Assembly: GCA_022447665.1 (NCBI GenBank)
Contig: JAKVAQ010000024.1
Span: forward strand, 27,463 to 91,462
Origin: Crocinitomicaceae bacterium
Lineage (GTDB): Bacteria; Bacteroidota; Bacteroidia; Flavobacteriales_D; Crocinitomicaceae
Direction: 5' to 3'
DNA: 64,000 nucleotides
In this document: in pieces, positions 37,582 to 47,601 of the stretch
Layout: each line of letters opens with the position of its first letter
How positions within the stretch are numbered: the first letter of the stretch is position 1
Notes under the pieces: model-generated
The model's database searches: none
The model's input: only the letters and a program-made list of their open reading frames with translations
Told to the model about the DNA's origin: nothing
Position numbers and translations under genes: made by a program

Positions 37582-38595
37582 TTATAATGCTGCAATCGCT
37601 GCTTCAAACTCAGCAAGCGTTGTTGCGCCTAAGGTTAAGTCTTCTTCATGACCATCAGTTAAGGTGATTGGAACAATTGCTGAATAATAGGTTCCCGATA
37701 TTTCTGATATAGCAACAATGTTCATTTCTAAACCTATTGGTAAATTATTGATTTGGTATGAATTATTATCAGCATCTGACCAAATCGCATACATCATTCC
37801 AATGGAAGAAATCGTTGGAAAGTGTAAGAAAATTTGAGTATTTGTATGTCCATGGTCTCCACTAACATTTGCAATAAGATCTGATTTTGGAGAAGGGTCA
37901 TCCCAGAAATAATCACAATTAATCCATCCTAATGTTGAATCCGCCCAAGAGTAATAATAGTAAGAAGTTGAATCCAACCCTGTTGAATCAGTTACGATTA
38001 TAATATCTAAAGAGTCCGTTGATGATGTCCAAGTGATATCACCCGTTGATGGATCTTCTACCCCATCAAAAATATCCATTGACATATCAGGATCAATCGT
38101 TGGAACATAAAGTCCCACTGGAGTAGATGCGAATACCGGCGCTCCACCAGAACTTGCCTCTGCTCTTAATTCACCTCCTGTAATTAATAAAGATCCTTCA
38201 GACATAGTAGGCGCACCCATTAAAATCATGTCTTCATCATCCAACACTTCTAAAAGGCTCACTGTAACTGAAGAAGTAACTGGAGTGCCACTTGCATCGA
38301 CAAATGTACCTGCTGGAATTTCTAATTTAACACCATCCGTTCCTTCAATCATATTATATACGGTAGGATCGATTGTGAACTCTTGCGTTGCTGCTTCTCT
38401 ATAATCATTGTATAAAGATTTAAAATCTGCTGTATATGCAGGAAGATCATCTTCATCATATACACATGAACCGTCATCTTTTTTAGCACCAGCTTCGTAA
38501 TTTACAGCAGTTTCATCTGTACATCCTTTTTTCTTACACGAAGCTAAACCAAGCCCTAGAACTAATGCAGCCCCTAAAATCATTTCTTTTTTCAT
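37582..38595 (-). CDS. Lipoprotein with GCTD-type Cys motif, unknown function
   Basis: A 337-residue lipoprotein (lipobox LASCKKKG). Just after the anchor is a Cys-bounded motif GCTDETAVNYEAGAKKDDGS seen in many Bacteroidota surface lipoproteins. The rest is beta-rich: TDGVKLEIPAGTFVDASGTPV and SVTVSLLEVLDDEDMILMGA resemble surface proteins with an N-terminal ZU5-like sandwich. It probably sits on the outer membrane. Function unknown. Confidence 0.75.
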   Translation of the reverse strand: MKKEMILGAALVLGLGLASCKKKGCTDETAVNYEAGAKKDDGSCVYDEDDLPAYTADFKSLYNDYREAATQEFTIDPTVYNMIEGTDGVKLEIPAGTFVDASGTPVTSSVTVSLLEVLDDEDMILMGAPTMSEGSLLITGGELRAEASSGGAPVFASTPVGLYVPTIDPDMSMDIFDGVEDPSTGDITWTSSTDSLDIIIVTDSTGLDSTSYYYYSWADSTLGWINCDYFWDDPSPKSDLIANVSGDHGHTNTQIFLHFPTISSIGMMYAIWSDADNNSYQINNLPIGLEMNIVAISEISGTYYSAIVPITLTDGHEEDLTLGATTLAEFEAAIAAL

Positions 38596-38731
38596 CTCGT
38601 TTGTTTTATCGTTTCCCTAACTACAAATCGAAAAAATAAAGGGTTGGTGTTTTTTGAAAAAGAAATTTAATCTAGTGTTAACCCGCACAGCTTTTTTTTT
38701 AGAGTATATTGCGGCACTCAAAAAAATAAAC

Positions 38732-39730
38732 ATGAAAAAAATAGGATCATTTATTATCGCATTATTCATTGTCGGAAACTGCCTTGCACAAGTTACCTAC
38801 GCTAAACCTGAAGAAATATCAGAAATCAAATCAAGACCGTTAATCGTAGAACTTCTAGAAAAAGATCAAAAACTAATTGATGACTGGGCAAAGAAAAAAT
38901 CAAAGACAAAAAAATCCGAAGAAAAATCTAAATACACTGAAATGGAAGCGGAATACCTGGCTTTCATAGATTCATATAATGATCATATTAAATCGGCCAT
39001 TGAAAAATTATGGAATTTGAACGAAAAAGTAGAATACAAAACAGCATCTGAAGTAGCCGCTTTAAGAAAAAGTAAATCAACTAAATATTCCGTTCTCTGG
39101 TTCAGCGAAAGTAGCTCCACCTATTCGGACGAATTTGGAGCAAAATATTTTCCAGACTTGACAATTCCAACGATGAACTACAGTAGAATAGAAAAAGGTA
39201 AAGTCAAGGTAGATTATAGCTATTTCATGCATTACACTGGGCATAGAGAACAAAACACTCTAAACTTATCGGATATTACATTTTCTCTCATGCTTATGAA
39301 AATGCATTTAGCCGAAATTGAGAAGACTGGAAATAAAAAATACCAATTTCAGCAATTTGCAAAAGATCAGGCAGAAAAGTTCTGTAAAGAACTAGGAAGC
39401 AAGGAATTGATCATTTCCGAAAAAACAATACACAGTAAAACTTCTTTATCTGAAATCAAGAGAAATTATAGTGGTGATGTTGTCTCAATGACTGAAGATG
39501 AAATTTCCAATGCGATTGAAAAAGGCGAAGATAAAATAATTGGATTATGCATCCCAACCTCCATTGCAGCTGGATCGGCAGGACCATTATCTGTTGCCCG
39601 CATTCTATATCTTAAATGCTTCGTTAATGTAAGCAATGGAAAAATCTATACTGCTTTCGGATCAAACATGGGTGAATTTAATGATCCTTATTATCGCGCG
39701 AAGGAGTTTGGAAAGTACGGTAAGTGCTAA
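38732..39730 (+). CDS. Secreted protein of unknown function
   Basis: A 332-residue protein. The ATG at 38732 gives a proper signal peptide (MKKIGSFIIALFIVGNCLAQ), so it is preferred over an upstream in-frame start at 38654. The mature part has a Lys/Glu-rich helical segment (residues about 40-110) followed by a mixed region with no recognised motif (LPNYSRIEKGKVKVDY-like strands; GLCIPTSIAAGSAGPLSVARILYLKC). Single gene, plus strand. Confidence 0.7.
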   Translation: MKKIGSFIIALFIVGNCLAQVTYAKPEEISEIKSRPLIVELLEKDQKLIDDWAKKKSKTKKSEEKSKYTEMEAEYLAFIDSYNDHIKSAIEKLWNLNEKVEYKTASEVAALRKSKSTKYSVLWFSESSSTYSDEFGAKYFPDLTIPTMNYSRIEKGKVKVDYSYFMHYTGHREQNTLNLSDITFSLMLMKMHLAEIEKTGNKKYQFQQFAKDQAEKFCKELGSKELIISEKTIHSKTSLSEIKRNYSGDVVSMTEDEISNAIEKGEDKIIGLCIPTSIAAGSAGPLSVARILYLKCFVNVSNGKIYTAFGSNMGEFNDPYYRAKEFGKYGKC

Positions 39731-39800
39731 TATATCCTCAGTTGTAAAAAACAAATTTTCTGACTAGGCTTCTTTGCTGTAATTCAAACGTATTATTAGC

Positions 39801-40154
39801 ATGAAAGTCGTTTTTTTTCTAGTATTGATCTTATCGACGTTGTCATTTGCACAAATCGATACAAGCTACGTTAGAACAGATTCGTGTTTTATAGAAGCAG
39901 CAAATCTACCAAGCGATGATTACGCTGGAATGTGTTTACCTGCCTATTGGGGAGTTCATTCTAATTGTCCGATTAAAGATTATCACTTGATGGTATTTAA
40001 TCGATGGGGAGAAATCATGTTTGAATCCATAACCCAGGGAGAAAAGTGGTATACCGGAGATTCCAGTGACGGTGTATATGTGTGGAGATTGACTGGAATA
40101 GATGTTAATGGAAATAACTTGAAGTTGCAGGGGCATATAACCGTACTTAAATGA
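39801..40154 (+). CDS. Minimal T9SS type B (gliding-associated C-terminal domain) protein
   Basis: A 117-residue protein: signal peptide MKVVFFLVLILSTLSFAQ, about 35 residues with a Cys, then a complete T9SS type B C-terminal domain (CPIKDYHLMVFNRWGEIMFES, W-x-G, DGVYVWRL, GHITVLK). Type B domains normally sit at the end of very long adhesins; here there is almost no passenger. It could be a truncated cargo, an accessory of secretion, or a minimal cargo whose short segment is the function. It converges on trmN6 with 2 bases between the stops. Confidence 0.82.
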   Translation: MKVVFFLVLILSTLSFAQIDTSYVRTDSCFIEAANLPSDDYAGMCLPAYWGVHSNCPIKDYHLMVFNRWGEIMFESITQGEKWYTGDSSDGVYVWRLTGIDVNGNNLKLQGHITVLK

Positions 40155-40156
40155 TC

Positions 40157-40852
40157 TTACAACTCTACCCCATGAAATTCTTTGGTCAGCTCTTTATATT
40201 CTGCTGTATAATTTCCTTGATCGTCACGAATTTGAAATTCAGTAATTTCCGGATCTACTTCCAGTTCTGAAAATACTAAAATGGAACGCTTAACGGAGCC
40301 GTTTGGTGACATTAAGTGCACCACCTTTTTAACATACAAGTCATTATCGAACGCTCTTTTCACGTGAGGAGTCTCGAGGTCGTAAGGTATTATAACATGA
40401 AATTCTCCATCTTCCGCTAACAAGTCAGCAACGCATTCATAAAGTTCATAAATCGGCAAATCATTGGCATGTCGTGCACGATTTCTGTCCGGGTCTTCAC
40501 TTAATGAACTGTTTAGAAAATATGGCGGATTAGATATGATTAAATCAAAGCGCTCCATACTTCCAAAATACTGGAGTGTAGAATTAACTGGATGAATTCT
40601 ATCTGAAAATGAGGATTTTTCAAAATTAGATTTTCCTTCTTCAAACGAAGGAAGGTCTGGTTCAATTGCAGTAATTGTAGCGCCAGGATGGTTTTGAGCG
40701 GCCATTAATGCTAAAACACCTGTACCCGTACCAATATCTAAAATTCTACTAAAATTCCCTTTTGCTAGAGCTCCCAATAACATTGAATCCGTTCCAACTT
40801 TGTGCGCATTTACGTCTTGTTGGATTTCAAAATGTTTGAACTTAAAGGTCAT
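40157..40852 (-). CDS. trmN6: tRNA1(Val) (adenine37-N6)-methyltransferase
   Basis: A 231-residue SAM methyltransferase with motif I LDIGTGTGVLALMAAQ and the N6-adenine motif NPPYF, plus the N-terminal FEIQQDVNAHKVGTDSMLLGAL typical of the TrmN6/YfiC family. It methylates A37 of tRNA-Val. ATGA-type overlap with rimM places it at the end of the rpsP-rimM operon. Confidence 0.9.
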   Translation of the reverse strand: MTFKFKHFEIQQDVNAHKVGTDSMLLGALAKGNFSRILDIGTGTGVLALMAAQNHPGATITAIEPDLPSFEEGKSNFEKSSFSDRIHPVNSTLQYFGSMERFDLIISNPPYFLNSSLSEDPDRNRARHANDLPIYELYECVADLLAEDGEFHVIIPYDLETPHVKRAFDNDLYVKKVVHLMSPNGSVKRSILVFSELEVDPEITEFQIRDDQGNYTAEYKELTKEFHGVEL

Positions 40853-41388
40853 TCCTCTGGATTAAGATACATATCCAGCAATTCTTCAGGGGCGTTCAGA
40901 TAAACGGTTTCCTCTTCTCGGTCAATACGATCGATAAACTCATCTTTACGAGGAATTAAGATTTCCAGGCCATTAAAATCTATTTCAAATAATGGATTCC
41001 CACTTAAGTCTAGGATTCTTTTTACAATTCCAATTTCTCCCCTGTTGATATCGACAACCTTGAAACCTTCTACCTCAAAATAATAAAACTCATCTTCTCC
41101 TAATTCTTCAAGATCATCTAAGGGTAAGAAAATACCACACTTTAAAATGACTTTCGCTGCATCTTCGTCATCAACATCTTCAAACTTGGCGACAGCATAA
41201 CCATTATTTCTAACTTGAATGGATTCCAAAAAAAAAGGAACCAATTTTCCATGATAGTCAAGGAAAACTGATTCCAAATTCTCGTATTCTTGTGGGTCTT
41301 CTACGTCAAGATAAATTGACAAAGCCCCTTTGAATCCATGCAGTTTTACAACGCTTCCTAGACGATAACAATCCTCTTTTTGAAACAT
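40849..41388 (-). CDS. rimM: 16S rRNA processing protein RimM
   Basis: A 179-residue protein with the two RimM beta domains: RLGSVVKLHGFKGALSIYL at the start and a PRC-barrel-like C-terminus (EFYYFEVEGFKVVDINRGEIG, GLEILIPRKDEFIDRID). It assists 30S head assembly around S19. The gene follows rpsP by 11 bases, the classical order. Confidence 0.95.
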   Translation of the reverse strand: MFQKEDCYRLGSVVKLHGFKGALSIYLDVEDPQEYENLESVFLDYHGKLVPFFLESIQVRNNGYAVAKFEDVDDEDAAKVILKCGIFLPLDDLEELGEDEFYYFEVEGFKVVDINRGEIGIVKRILDLSGNPLFEIDFNGLEILIPRKDEFIDRIDREEETVYLNAPEELLDMYLNPEE

Positions 41389-41399
41389 TGTAGGAGGAT

Positions 41400-42065
41400 T
41401 TACTCTTCTTCTTTAGCTTCCTCAGCCGGTGCTTCTTCAGCTTCAGCTTTTGGCTCTTCAGCAGGAGCTTCTTCTTCCTTCGCCTCTTCTGCTGGTGCTT
41501 CCTCAACAGTTTCAGCTTCTGCAGCTGGCGCTTCTTCAGTTGCCGCTTCCGCAGTTTCTTCAGTAGCAGCTTCTGCAGTCTCTTCTTCGGCTACTTCCTC
41601 TACTGGAGGCGCAGCTTTAGCAGCGATTTCTGCTTCTCTTGCAGCGTTAACTTCTTTTTCAGCAGCAATAGCTTTTGCTTTCTCATCAGCCTTAGCCTTA
41701 GCTACGTTGTCCGCTTTACCTTCGATTTTAGCTGCTTTATCTTTTAACCAAGCTTCAAATTTCTTTTCAGCATCAGCTTCTGTCAAAGCCCCTTTAGCCA
41801 CTCCTCTATCAAGGTGATTCTTTAACATCACACCTTTGTAAGAAAGGATTGCACGAGCAGTGTCAGTTGGTTGAGCACCAATACCTACCCAATGTAAAGC
41901 TCTCTCGAATGAGATATCGATAGTAGCAGGGTTAGTGTTTGGATTGTAAGTTCCGATCTTTTCGATGTAGCGACCGTCACGTTTTGCTCTTTCATCAGCT
42001 ATCACGATGTGGTAAAATGGATAGCGTTTTTTTCCGTGTCTTTGAAGACGAATTTTTGTTGCCAT
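41400..42065 (-). CDS. rpsP: 30S ribosomal protein S16 with long Ala/Glu-rich tail
   Basis: Residues 1-80 are a normal bS16 ([46 protein letters not shown]). A helical segment and a low-complexity Ala/Glu/Pro tail of about 95 residues (repeated [13 protein letters not shown]) bring the total to 221. Extended S16 tails occur in Bacteroidota, but this one is long. The tail gives rise to Ser/Ala-rich ORFs on the other strand that are not genes. Confidence 0.95.
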   Translation of the reverse strand: MATKIRLQRHGKKRYPFYHIVIADERAKRDGRYIEKIGTYNPNTNPATIDISFERALHWVGIGAQPTDTARAILSYKGVMLKNHLDRGVAKGALTEADAEKKFEAWLKDKAAKIEGKADNVAKAKADEKAKAIAAEKEVNAAREAEIAAKAAPPVEEVAEEETAEAATEETAEAATEEAPAAEAETVEEAPAEEAKEEEAPAEEPKAEAEEAPAEEAKEEE

Positions 42066-42081
42066 TTCAGCGTTATTATTT

Positions 42082-42096
42082 GGAGTTCGAAACTCC
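42082..42096 (-). promoter_or_regulatory. Small hairpin in the rpsP leader
   Basis: GGAGTT / AACTCC form a 6-bp perfect stem around a 3-base loop, 16 bases before the rpsP ATG. A possible translational control element; no direct evidence. Confidence 0.35.
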
Positions 42097-42150
42097 GGTT
42101 AAATAATTTGTTTTGCCGACTCACACAGACAAACTGCGATTTCGGGAGGG

Positions 42151-42178
42151 CAAAGATACGTATTTATTGGAATTCCAA
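42151..42178 (-). promoter_or_regulatory. Promoter of the rpsP-rimM-trmN6 operon
   Basis: On the minus strand TTG (42178-42176) is followed after 17 bases by TATCTTTG (42158-42151), close to the Bacteroidota -33/-7 consensus. It lies inside the 3' end of the neighbouring mltF-like ORF and predicts an 80-base leader. Confidence 0.6.
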
Positions 42179-43609
42179 GGAATAAGGATAAGAAATTGTT
42201 GTGTCTGGGAAGGCTGCGCAGTATTCTCTGTACCGTTGCATAACCTCTATAACATACTCGTAAGTCTCTGTACCTCTACAATAGCCATACTTTACATCCT
42301 CATCTTTATAGTACTGTGGATGCCTCAAATTTAGCATCATTTTATTTACATTTTCGTCCCAAACATTCTTATCTAACTCATATTTATCGCATAAAACACG
42401 GGCATCATCTATATGAGATCTTCCTGCATTAAAGTTGGCTAATGTAAATTTGAGGGCTTCTATTGTATCAGGAATTTCTTCGTACCATTCATTAAAATTT
42501 TTGGTAAGCTTCTTTATTCCTGCTTGAATTTGTGCTTCTGCAGAGGAACTTTTTGAGATTCCATAGCCTCTAGCAGTACCTGGCATAAACTGAAAAAGCC
42601 CAAAGGCACCTGCCCAGGAAACTTTCCAGGTCTCAAATTTTGATTCTTGGTAAATAATGGCTGAAATCAGACGCCAGTCCCAAATGGTAGAATCTGTATG
42701 AAATCTTATAATGCTATCATACTCTGAAATGCTATTTCCTACTAACGAAGAAAAATCTTGCTTACCTTTCTGCACTAGAGACTTTCGCTTGAAGTATTTT
42801 CTTCGCACCTCTCCTATCGTAGACCGATTATCGTTAGACAACAACCAATTATTTACTTTGGCAATTAACGAATCACTATCTTTTCTGAACGCAAAGCAAA
42901 TATCTTGTGTTTCACTTAAGGCCAAGCTATAATCTATGTTCGGGTAATAATAGAGGCTCATTTGGGCAACATTTTCATCCACTACGGTATAGTCAATTTC
43001 ATTATCACTAACCATCCGTATGATCTCATCTGTGGATAGCTCCCCTTCTAAAGGAATTATGGTCAAATCAAGACTTTGGTCTTCGTTTAACGCGACCAAA
43101 TTGTCGTAGTAAGATGAATGTTTCCAAATATGAACTTTACGGCCCCGTAAATCATTAATGTTATCCACGAAATGTAAACTCAAAGAATCTTTTTCATCCC
43201 ATACGCGCTGCACGAGTACATGCTTAGTGGTATAGTGGGGTTCTGAAAAAGTGAGGTATTTGTTTCTATTGTCTGTAGGAGAAAGATTACATGCTAAGAG
43301 GTCTCCTTCACAACGATAAAGCATTTCAAGCATTTCATCAAGATCGTTTACCATTTTCACTTCAAGTCTTACATCGTAATCCTTAGTAAGTTCATGAAGT
43401 AGCTCGTACTCATACCCCATATTTCTACCCCGGTAAATAAAATAACTTGCTGGACTGTTTTCTGCGAGAACGGTTAAGACACAATCTTTTTTGATAGTCT
43501 CCCAATCCCTATAACAAAAAGATGAAACCTCTTCTACTGACGGCTCCTCACATGAATAAATAACAAGTGGTAAAAATAATATGGTTAACAGGCGATACAG
43601 GATATACAA
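42164..43609 (-). CDS. MltF-type lytic transglycosylase (binding-protein + SLT domains)
   Basis: A 481-residue lipoprotein (lipobox VIYSC). Residues about 40-265 form a solute-binding-protein type 3 domain (FIYRGRNMGYEYELLHELTKDY, VDENVAQMSLYYYPN). Residues about 300-460 are a lysozyme-like SLT domain with catalytic Glu in AIIYQESKFETWKVSWAGAFGLFQFMPGTA. This is the MltF architecture: the first domain regulates cleavage of peptidoglycan by the second. Its 3' end contains the rpsP promoter. Confidence 0.92.
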   Translation of the reverse strand: MYILYRLLTILFLPLVIYSCEEPSVEEVSSFCYRDWETIKKDCVLTVLAENSPASYFIYRGRNMGYEYELLHELTKDYDVRLEVKMVNDLDEMLEMLYRCEGDLLACNLSPTDNRNKYLTFSEPHYTTKHVLVQRVWDEKDSLSLHFVDNINDLRGRKVHIWKHSSYYDNLVALNEDQSLDLTIIPLEGELSTDEIIRMVSDNEIDYTVVDENVAQMSLYYYPNIDYSLALSETQDICFAFRKDSDSLIAKVNNWLLSNDNRSTIGEVRRKYFKRKSLVQKGKQDFSSLVGNSISEYDSIIRFHTDSTIWDWRLISAIIYQESKFETWKVSWAGAFGLFQFMPGTARGYGISKSSSAEAQIQAGIKKLTKNFNEWYEEIPDTIEALKFTLANFNAGRSHIDDARVLCDKYELDKNVWDENVNKMMLNLRHPQYYKDEDVKYGYCRGTETYEYVIEVMQRYREYCAAFPDTTISYPYSLEFQ

Positions 43610-43639
43610 GTTATCACTTTTTCGTCGAAGAAAAAAAGC

Positions 43640-44239
43640 TTACTCTAAATTATCCTTTATAAACAGTGATATTTCCACATCAATATCCTTGAGAAATTGG
43701 TAAAAATATGGGTTGATCTCTTCCTTTTTAGCTTTGTAAATTTCAGCAGCCAGGAGCAAATCATTTTCAAATCCAATTCTCCCAGAAAACTGCTGCATGA
43801 TCTGTTCTATTCCTTCAATAGTATTGTATTGATGCATCCAGCGGTAACGTTTAAGTTTATCGTACATCCAAACAAAGCCTGCATCCAAATACTCGAGTTG
43901 AGCATCTGTACTCTCGTAAATAAACGACAAAAACTCCTCGTATTCAGAACCATGGAACTCTTCCCAATGCGAACTGAGATAATAATCGACTAAGATGTCT
44001 GTAGCAATAAAAGCAACGCGAGAAACACCATTTTCTTGAAAGATTCTTCCTGCGGACCTTACATTTTCATTGGTATCCGTTAACTGATCAATCTTTCTGT
44101 GCAAACGCACTCCGTTAAGGATATGAGCGGGTAGCTCATGAAATTTGTCAAGATTTCCTTTGTAGCCATCTCCAGCAAAATTACCTGCTATTAATTCAGG
44201 ATTATTTCTTGCTAGATATGCATGGCCAAGAAAATTCAT
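43640..44239 (-). CDS. Acyl carrier protein phosphodiesterase-like (DUF479) protein
   Basis: A 199-residue helical HD-like protein beginning [24 protein letters not shown], with GVRLHRKIDQLTDTN and ATDILVDYYLSSHWEEF, the metal-binding landmarks of the AcpH family. In E. coli AcpH removes the phosphopantetheine arm from ACP. The ATG overlaps the prfC stop by one base, so the pair are coupled. Confidence 0.87.
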   Translation of the reverse strand: MNFLGHAYLARNNPELIAGNFAGDGYKGNLDKFHELPAHILNGVRLHRKIDQLTDTNENVRSAGRIFQENGVSRVAFIATDILVDYYLSSHWEEFHGSEYEEFLSFIYESTDAQLEYLDAGFVWMYDKLKRYRWMHQYNTIEGIEQIMQQFSGRIGFENDLLLAAEIYKAKKEEINPYFYQFLKDIDVEISLFIKDNLE

Positions 44240-45834
44240 TAGTTCATGCCCACTTTAAAATCACTTGTGAAATGGAAAGTAATATCTGGATAATCTTGCT
44301 GCGCCATTTGTAATAAGAATTGTGTTTCAGCTAGAAAAACGTGATTATCATCTTTATCCATAGCAATATAAGCCGCCTTGGCTTTTACAAATTTTTCAAT
44401 GGCAGATTTATCATCACTTGTCATCCAACACGCTTTAAAAAATCTTCGTGGAGCAAAATCACATTTAGCCCCGTATTCATGTTGAAGTCTGTATTTAATT
44501 ACATCAAACTGAAGTTGCCCTACAGTACCAACAATCTTTCTATTACCAGGCTGTTGAACGAACAATTGCGCAACACCCTCGTCGGTCAACTGCTTAATTC
44601 CTTTTTCAAGCTGTTTTGATTTCATCGGATCTTTATTCTCCAATTCCATAAATATCTCTGGAGAAAAGCTCGGAATTCCTTTGAAGGCAAATGAGGTACC
44701 CTCCGTTAATGAATCACCAATTTTGAAATTACCAGAATCATATAAACCAACAACATCTCCAGGAAAAGCTTCATCGATTACACTTTTGTCTTGAGCCATA
44801 AACGAAGTAGGATTCGGAAACTTAATCTTCTTATCCAAACGGCTGTGCTCGTAAAACTTGTTCCTTTCAAACTTACCCGAGACGATTCTTAAGAATGCAA
44901 TTCTATCACGGTGTTTAGGATCTAAATTGGCATGGATTTTAAAAATAAAACCTGAAAAATCTTTATCCTCGGGCTCTACAAATCCAGCATCAGTATCTCT
45001 ACCCAATGGTGTTGGAGCTATCTCTAAAAAGGCTTCTAGAAGCTCTTGAACTCCGAAGTTATTAAGAGCTGAACCAAAGAAAACCGGAGCAAGGTTTCCT
45101 TTCAAATATTCTTCTTTACTAAATTCATCATAAACACCTTCAACCAATTCAAGTTCTTCTTTCAACGTATCTGTGGCCGCATCACCTATTAAATTATTAA
45201 GCTCAGGATCCTCTAGACTTTCGATTTCAATTAAATCATCAGAAATTTTTGTTTTACTTGCCGAGAAAAGGTTCAGGTGATTGTTGTGAATACTATAAAC
45301 CCCTTTAAATGTGGCTCCAATACCAATTGGCCATGAAAGTGGACGTACGTTGATTTTTAAAAGATCTTCCAATTCATCCAATAAATCAAAAGCATCTCTA
45401 CCTTCCCTATCCATCTTATTAATAAAGATAATTACAGGGGTATTTCGCATTCTACAAACCTCCATTAAACGTTTGGTCTGTGCTTCAACACCATTCGCGC
45501 AATCTATAATTAGAATTACACTATCCACCGCAGTCAACGTTCTATATGTATCCTCGGCAAAATCCTTGTGCCCGGGAGTATCAAGAATGTTAATTTTCTT
45601 ACCCAGGTATTCAAACGCCATTACAGATGTTGCAACCGAAATTCCTCTTTGCTTCTCGATCTCCATAAAATCGGAAGTAGCCGTTTTCTTAATCTTATTG
45701 TTTTTAACCGCACCTGCTGTTTGAATAGCCCCCCCGAAAAGAAGTAATTTTTCGGTTAATGTAGTTTTACCAGCATCAGGGTGAGAGATGATTGCAAAGG
45801 TTTTCCTTTTTTCTATTTCCTTGGTGTATCCCAT
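44239..45834 (-). CDS. prfC: Peptide chain release factor 3
   Basis: A translational GTPase of 531 residues that recycles RF1/RF2. Motifs: G1 [11 protein letters not shown]2 region [13 protein letters not shown]3 [16 protein letters not shown]4 NKMDREGRD. Domains II-III contain [20 protein letters not shown] and SDFKVGMN at the end. The ATG at 45834 ([13 protein letters not shown]) is chosen over one at 45915 because a consensus -7 box lies between them. Confidence 0.95.
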   Translation of the reverse strand: MGYTKEIEKRKTFAIISHPDAGKTTLTEKLLLFGGAIQTAGAVKNNKIKKTATSDFMEIEKQRGISVATSVMAFEYLGKKINILDTPGHKDFAEDTYRTLTAVDSVILIIDCANGVEAQTKRLMEVCRMRNTPVIIFINKMDREGRDAFDLLDELEDLLKINVRPLSWPIGIGATFKGVYSIHNNHLNLFSASKTKISDDLIEIESLEDPELNNLIGDAATDTLKEELELVEGVYDEFSKEEYLKGNLAPVFFGSALNNFGVQELLEAFLEIAPTPLGRDTDAGFVEPEDKDFSGFIFKIHANLDPKHRDRIAFLRIVSGKFERNKFYEHSRLDKKIKFPNPTSFMAQDKSVIDEAFPGDVVGLYDSGNFKIGDSLTEGTSFAFKGIPSFSPEIFMELENKDPMKSKQLEKGIKQLTDEGVAQLFVQQPGNRKIVGTVGQLQFDVIKYRLQHEYGAKCDFAPRRFFKACWMTSDDKSAIEKFVKAKAAYIAMDKDDNHVFLAETQFLLQMAQQDYPDITFHFTSDFKVGMN

Positions 45835-45881
45835 TTTGTTAAATAACGTAAAATAAGTGTCGATAAAAATTGAGTGCAGGG

Positions 45882-45889
45882 CAAAAGTA
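45882..45889 (-). promoter_or_regulatory. -7 box of prfC
   Basis: TACTTTTG on the minus strand matches TAnnTTTG, 48 bases before the prfC ATG, and lies almost back-to-back with the plus-strand box at 45901. Confidence 0.5.
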
Positions 45890-45900
45890 TAGCTTTTTCC

Positions 45901-45908
45901 TATATTTG
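45901..45908 (+). promoter_or_regulatory. -7 box of the L,D-transpeptidase gene
   Basis: TATATTTG is an exact TAnnTTTG match 20 bases before the GTG at 45929. A TTG upstream is at non-ideal distance (about 28 bases). Confidence 0.5.
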
Positions 45909-45928
45909 CGGCCATTAAGTAGTTATCC

Positions 45929-46675
45929 GTGCAAAGAAAAACTATTTTAATATTCCTCCTTTTGTGGAGTGGATTTTCGTTTTCGAATACCGAAGATGAG
46001 GCGCCAAAGAACGTTTTTCAAAACGATTCTGTATACTCTTGTGCGAAAAGTAATTTCGACGATTACGCCTATTCAGAATACCTCTTATTAAATAATTCTT
46101 CATTACCGTACGAAGCTTTTAAACAAGGCTTAACAGGATACCATAATCTTATTCAGAGAGGAGAATTACCAAGAGATGAATATTTGACCATTATTGATTT
46201 TTCTCAACCTTCTTCCAATGAACGCATGTACATTATTGATATGTGCACACATAAAATCATTCACCAAACGTATGTAGCCCATGGAAGGAATTCTGGAGGT
46301 TTGTACGCAAGACATTTTTCGAATGAAGATAATTCGCACCAGAGTTCGATTGGATTTTATGTTACAACGACTACGTATAAAGGGAAGTATGACTTGGCCT
46401 TGCGGTTAAAAGGGATGGAGTACACAAATTCTCATGCCAGCAGAAGAGGAGTTGTAATGCACGCTGCAAAATATGCTAATCCAGATTTCTTGGAATCTAA
46501 CGGTTGTACTTTAGGCCGATCATACGGGTGTCCTGCCCTTCCAGAAGAAGGCTTTTCAAATGTGGTAGAATGGATTAAAGAAGGAACCTGTTTGTTCATT
46601 TACTATCCAAGCAGATCGTACAAAAGACATTCGAAATACCTTAACCGTCGAAATTATTTGGTGGAATTTGTTTAG
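45929..46675 (+). CDS. Murein L,D-transpeptidase catalytic domain family protein
   Basis: A 248-residue protein from GTG 45929, with signal peptide [14 protein letters not shown]. The catalytic region has [41 protein letters not shown] and the active-site [13 protein letters not shown], matching the YkuD-like family of short Bacteroidota L,D-transpeptidases. It should cross-link or tether peptidoglycan in the periplasm. Confidence 0.9.
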   Translation: MQRKTILIFLLLWSGFSFSNTEDEAPKNVFQNDSVYSCAKSNFDDYAYSEYLLLNNSSLPYEAFKQGLTGYHNLIQRGELPRDEYLTIIDFSQPSSNERMYIIDMCTHKIIHQTYVAHGRNSGGLYARHFSNEDNSHQSSIGFYVTTTTYKGKYDLALRLKGMEYTNSHASRRGVVMHAAKYANPDFLESNGCTLGRSYGCPALPEEGFSNVVEWIKEGTCLFIYYPSRSYKRHSKYLNRRNYLVEFV

Positions 46676-46725
46676 TGCAACTTAATTCTTAGCGCCACCG
46701 TCTTCATTTCAGAAACCCAAACGAA

Positions 46726-47598
46726 ATGAAACAAATCTTCTTACTGTTTTCCTATTTTTTGTTTTCCCAAGCTCAGGCGCAACTTTCATTTTCAGAATTA
46801 GGAAGTGAACCAGCATACTGCAGACTATTTGGATATCAAACAGGGAATGGCTTGGTGTATGCTGCAGCGACAGGGGGCACTCCAGATTATACTTACTTGT
46901 GGACTGATCTCCAATCTGGATCTACAAATTCAGCTACAGTCTGGGGAGGTCTTAATCCAGGTTGTTATGAAATAATGGTAACTGATGGTCTGGTAGCCAC
47001 ATTAATAGATACCGTTTGTGTTGATTCGGTCATGCCAATTGCTGATTTCGAATTGACCGATGGTTCCATTACACCTACGGGGACTGATTTTTATGGTTTT
47101 GGAACAAGTAATGGCAGATTTATTAGTACTAGTCAAAATATCTGCAACCCTCTTGGTACGGGTTGTGACACCGCGCTCTTTTGGAATTTTTCCCATCCTA
47201 GTGGTGCATGGTGGTTATCTAGTGGATTCGATACAACTTACTGGCAAAGTTTTTATGTTGATCCCGGAACATATGATATCGCCCATGTTACTATAAATAT
47301 AAATGGTTGTTCTGATACTGTAGTGAAAACCGTTAATATTTTCGGTCCTTTAGAAGCTCCTACTGAAGAGATTCAAAACTTTAGTGTGACCTATCAATTT
47401 GGCAGCATAAACTTTAAAAACCCCTATGATGAGTCTGTCAATATCCAAATATTCGACATCACTGGTCAAGTAGTTTTTACGGATAAAACAAGTGACTATA
47501 ATTCCAATATTTCTTTGGAGGTGAATACAGGGGTTTATCTAGTTCAATTAGAAAACAAAAGTGGTGCAAAACTCACTGAAAAAATAATTATTCCATAA
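46726..47598 (+). CDS. Small T9SS type A cargo with SprB-like repeat
   Basis: A 290-residue exported protein with signal peptide LLFSYFLFSQAQAQ. Residues about 45-85 contain a SprB-type repeat (TPDYTYLWTDLQSGSTNSA... GGLNPGCYEIMVTDG), residues about 120-210 look like a PKD-type sandwich, and the last 70 residues form a T9SS signal (NPYDESVNIQIFDITGQVV... NTGVYLVQLENKSGAKL, then KIIIP). Likely secreted surface protein; co-directional with the small lipoprotein 3 bases later. Confidence 0.82.
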   Translation: MKQIFLLFSYFLFSQAQAQLSFSELGSEPAYCRLFGYQTGNGLVYAAATGGTPDYTYLWTDLQSGSTNSATVWGGLNPGCYEIMVTDGLVATLIDTVCVDSVMPIADFELTDGSITPTGTDFYGFGTSNGRFISTSQNICNPLGTGCDTALFWNFSHPSGAWWLSSGFDTTYWQSFYVDPGTYDIAHVTININGCSDTVVKTVNIFGPLEAPTEEIQNFSVTYQFGSINFKNPYDESVNIQIFDITGQVVFTDKTSDYNSNISLEVNTGVYLVQLENKSGAKLTEKIIIP

Positions 47599-47601
47599 AT
47601 C

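Noticed and set aside
41380..41817. 145-residue Ser/Ala-rich ORF opposite rpsP
   Set aside because: It mirrors the Ala/Glu-rich S16 tail; composition is an artefact.
41000..42400. tRNA or rRNA genes
   Set aside because: No cloverleaf arms or CCA-type ends or conserved rRNA segments were found here or in the other intergenic stretches.
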